Assembly (NCBI RefSeq): GCF_004345365.1
Contig: NZ_SLVF01000016.1
Coordinates: 62,001-126,000, forward strand
DNA from: Kribbella sp. VKM Ac-2568
GTDB lineage: Bacteria; Actinomycetota; Actinomycetes; Propionibacteriales; Kribbellaceae
Length of the DNA: 64,000 bases
Direction of reading: 5' to 3'
Every line of letters starts with the position of its first letter. Position 1 is the first letter of the stretch. A model generated the notes under the pieces. That model saw nothing but the letters and a program-made list of their open reading frames with translations. It ran no database searches and was not told the DNA's origin. The position numbers and the translations under genes were made by a program. Of this stretch, positions 62,555-64,000 are shown in pieces.

Positions 62555-62618
62555 TCCGTGATCGGGACCCTGCAACTGGAATCCTGGAACGGCAATACCT
62601 CGCCTGGATCACGACGAG

Positions 62619-62653
62619 ATGACCGGGGCAACGACAATTCGTCGCCCGGTCAT
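62619..62653. terminator. Bidirectional hairpin terminator
   Basis: ATGACCGGG (62619-62627) and CCCGGTCAT (62645-62653) form the stem. An inner CGAC/GTCG pair and a four-base bulge extend it. It lies between the convergent epoxide hydrolase and nitroreductase genes. Confidence 0.75.
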
Positions 62654-62677
62654 CCGTCAGGAGCCGCGTGGGGAGGA

Positions 62678-63085
62678 CTACCGGCGTTCGAGGATGACGA
62701 TGGGGATCTGGCGGTCGGTCTTGGTGGTGTAGGTGTCGTAGTCCGGCCAGATCTCGGTCATCAGCGGCCAGATCCGGGCGCGCTCCTCGTCGGTGGCGAC
62801 GCGGGCGTGGGCGGCGAAGCGGTCGGCCTTGATCTGGACCTTGACGTCCGGGTCGGCCTCGAGGTTGAAGTGCCACGCGGGATGCGCGTCGGCGCCGCCG
62901 GCGGAGGAGACGATCGCGTAACCACCCTCGACCTCGCGGTAGATCAGCGGGTTCTTGCGCTCCTCGCCGGACTTGCGGCCGACGGTGGTGAGGATGAGGA
63001 TGTGCGCGCCGTGGTCACCCCAGTCGTAGCCGACCTCGCCGTCGGTCTCCTCGTAGCGCTTCACGTGCTCCTGTCCGTACAGCAT
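62678..63085 (-). CDS. Ddn-type F420-dependent nitroreductase-family protein
   Basis: 135 residues. Split-barrel flavin fold: HILILTTVGRKSGEERKNPLIYREVEGGYAIVSSAGGADAHPAWHFNLEADPDVKVQI (about 28-85), with the conserved Gly-Arg-Lys-Ser-Gly and His-Pro-x-Trp patterns of the deazaflavin (F420)-dependent Ddn family. Such enzymes reduce quinones, nitro groups or aflatoxins. The host is expected to make F420, as actinomycetes do. AGGAG precedes the ATG. Confidence 0.9.
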   Translation of the reverse strand: MLYGQEHVKRYEETDGEVGYDWGDHGAHILILTTVGRKSGEERKNPLIYREVEGGYAIVSSAGGADAHPAWHFNLEADPDVKVQIKADRFAAHARVATDEERARIWPLMTEIWPDYDTYTTKTDRQIPIVILERR

Positions 63086-63161
63086 CGAATCTCCTTGCTC
63101 ACGCGGGTAGTTAAGGGCTTCAACAGTCGTACAGTACCCAGATGTTCCCGGCCGGGAACAC

Positions 63162-64000
63162 TCAGCGACGAGCCGGCACGGAGACCCGGGTGAGGTCGGC
63201 GGCGACGACGATCTCGCCGTCGAACTCGGCCGCCGCTTCCTCGTGGAAGCGCTCCGGCTCGGTGTAGCGCTGGGAGAAATGCGTCAGCACGAGTTTGCGC
63301 ACCCCGCACTCCCGCGCCACCCGGGCGGCCTGCCGTGCGGTCAGGTGCCCGAAGCGCCTGGCCAGTTCCTGCTCCGAGGACAGGTACGTCGACTCGATCA
63401 CCAGCAGGTCCGCGCCGTCGGCCAGCCGGAACACTCCTTCGCAGAGCCGGGTGTCCATCACGAACGCGAACCGCTGGCCCGGCCGCGGTTCGCTCACCTG
63501 CTCGACGGTCACCGTGCGCCCGTCCACCTCCAGCGATCCCGCCTGCTGCAGGCGACTCACCGCCGGCCCCACCACGCCGTACTGCGCCAGCCGGTCCGGG
63601 AGCATCCGCCGGCCGTCGGGCTCGACCAGTTGGTACCCGAACGACTCGACCGGGTGCTCCAGCCGCCTGGCCCACAACTGGCCGAACGGCCCGACCGAGA
63701 GCAGGCCCTCCTCCTCGACCGGCTCCTCCCGGACCTCGGCCCGCTCGAAGAACGACGCGGCGTACCGGAGCCGGGTGAAGTACTCCTGGCCGGACGCCGG
63801 GTAGTGCGCGTGCACGGGATGCCGCACATCGTCGAGCGACAACCGCTGGATCACCCCCGGTACTCCGAGGCAGTGGTCGCCGTGGAAGTGGGTGACGCAC
63901 AACCGGGTGATCGCCCCGGCCGAGACCCCGGCGTACAGCATCTGCCGTTGGGTCCCCTCGCCCGGATCGAACAGGAAGCCGTCGCTGTCCCAGCGCAGGA
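63162..64000 (-). CDS. rnz: Ribonuclease Z (N-terminus beyond window)
   Basis: About 279 residues are visible, open at the right edge. It enters with FLFDPGEGTQRQM and has THFHGDHCLGVPG, the HxHxDH zinc motif of metallo-beta-lactamases. FVMDTRLC with a downstream acidic residue and LVLTHFSQRYTE (Phe-Ser-Gln-Arg-Tyr) close the active site. RNase Z removes 3' trailers from tRNA precursors. The first 20 or so residues are missing. The start cannot be assigned. Confidence 0.92.
   Translation of the reverse strand, partial: LRWDSDGFLFDPGEGTQRQMLYAGVSAGAITRLCVTHFHGDHCLGVPGVIQRLSLDDVRHPVHAHYPASGQEYFTRLRYAASFFERAEVREEPVEEEGLLSVGPFGQLWARRLEHPVESFGYQLVEPDGRRMLPDRLAQYGVVGPAVSRLQQAGSLEVDGRTVTVEQVSEPRPGQRFAFVMDTRLCEGVFRLADGADLLVIESTYLSSEQELARRFGHLTARQAARVARECGVRKLVLTHFSQRYTEPERFHEEAAAEFDGEIVVAADLTRVSVPARR

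Overview
The window is about 70% GC chromosomal DNA with GTG/TTG starts, many 1-4 bp gene overlaps and actinobacterial families: an ECF41-type sigma factor with DoxX, DUF1707 and DUF2993 proteins, an F420-type nitroreductase, a PF04672 methyltransferase and large LuxR-type ATPases. It comes from an actinomycete. A Kribbella- or Nocardioides-like (Propionibacteriales) host is my guess, since no marker gene fixes the genus. Both edges cut genes: a SAM methyltransferase on the left and ribonuclease Z on the right.

Layout. 0-9.6 kb: methyltransferase and membrane protein, a formylglycine-type sulfatase overlapping a HAD phosphatase, a DedA protein, a diacylglycerol-kinase-like lipid kinase and an SNF2 helicase. 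9.6-20 kb: a 925-aa LuxR-type ATPase, a YchJ-like protein, an EamA exporter divergent from a LysR regulator, a small acidic protein with a repeated Tyr-Asp-Leu-Ala-His motif, a glyoxalase-fold protein, a DUF2993 lipoprotein-like protein, a PadR/DUF1707 operon, a short-chain dehydrogenase, and an adenylate kinase coupled to an SGNH hydrolase. 20-25 kb: a three-gene operon encoding an EACC1-like protein, a caspase-transmembrane-GTPase fusion and an unrecognised single-pass membrane protein. This looks like a conflict or programmed-death system and is the most interesting locus.

25-40 kb: a second LuxR-type ATPase, a flavin disulfide reductase with a universal stress protein, a DUF3800-like protein, a PF04672 methyltransferase, two tandem dihydrofolate-reductase-fold proteins, and a third LuxR-type ATPase broken by an apparent one-base frameshift. 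Next to it, perfect 33-bp inverted repeats bound a 1.26-kb IS630-like element. Its transposase is reduced to a C-terminal stub and it carries a phosphotransferase.

40-64 kb: several regulator/target pairs with visible operators (TetR/SDR, ArsR/MFS, MFS-TetR, TetR/SDR, WYL/epoxide hydrolase), an ECF41 sigma operon, and metH with an upstream SAH-riboswitch-like leader whose P1 3' strand can also pair with the metH ribosome binding site. After these come a 1.3-kb non-coding island of hairpins and tandem repeats, an HtrA protease, a MocR-type regulator with an FAD oxidase, a nitroreductase and RNase Z. No tRNA, rRNA, CRISPR array or complete biosynthetic cluster is visible.
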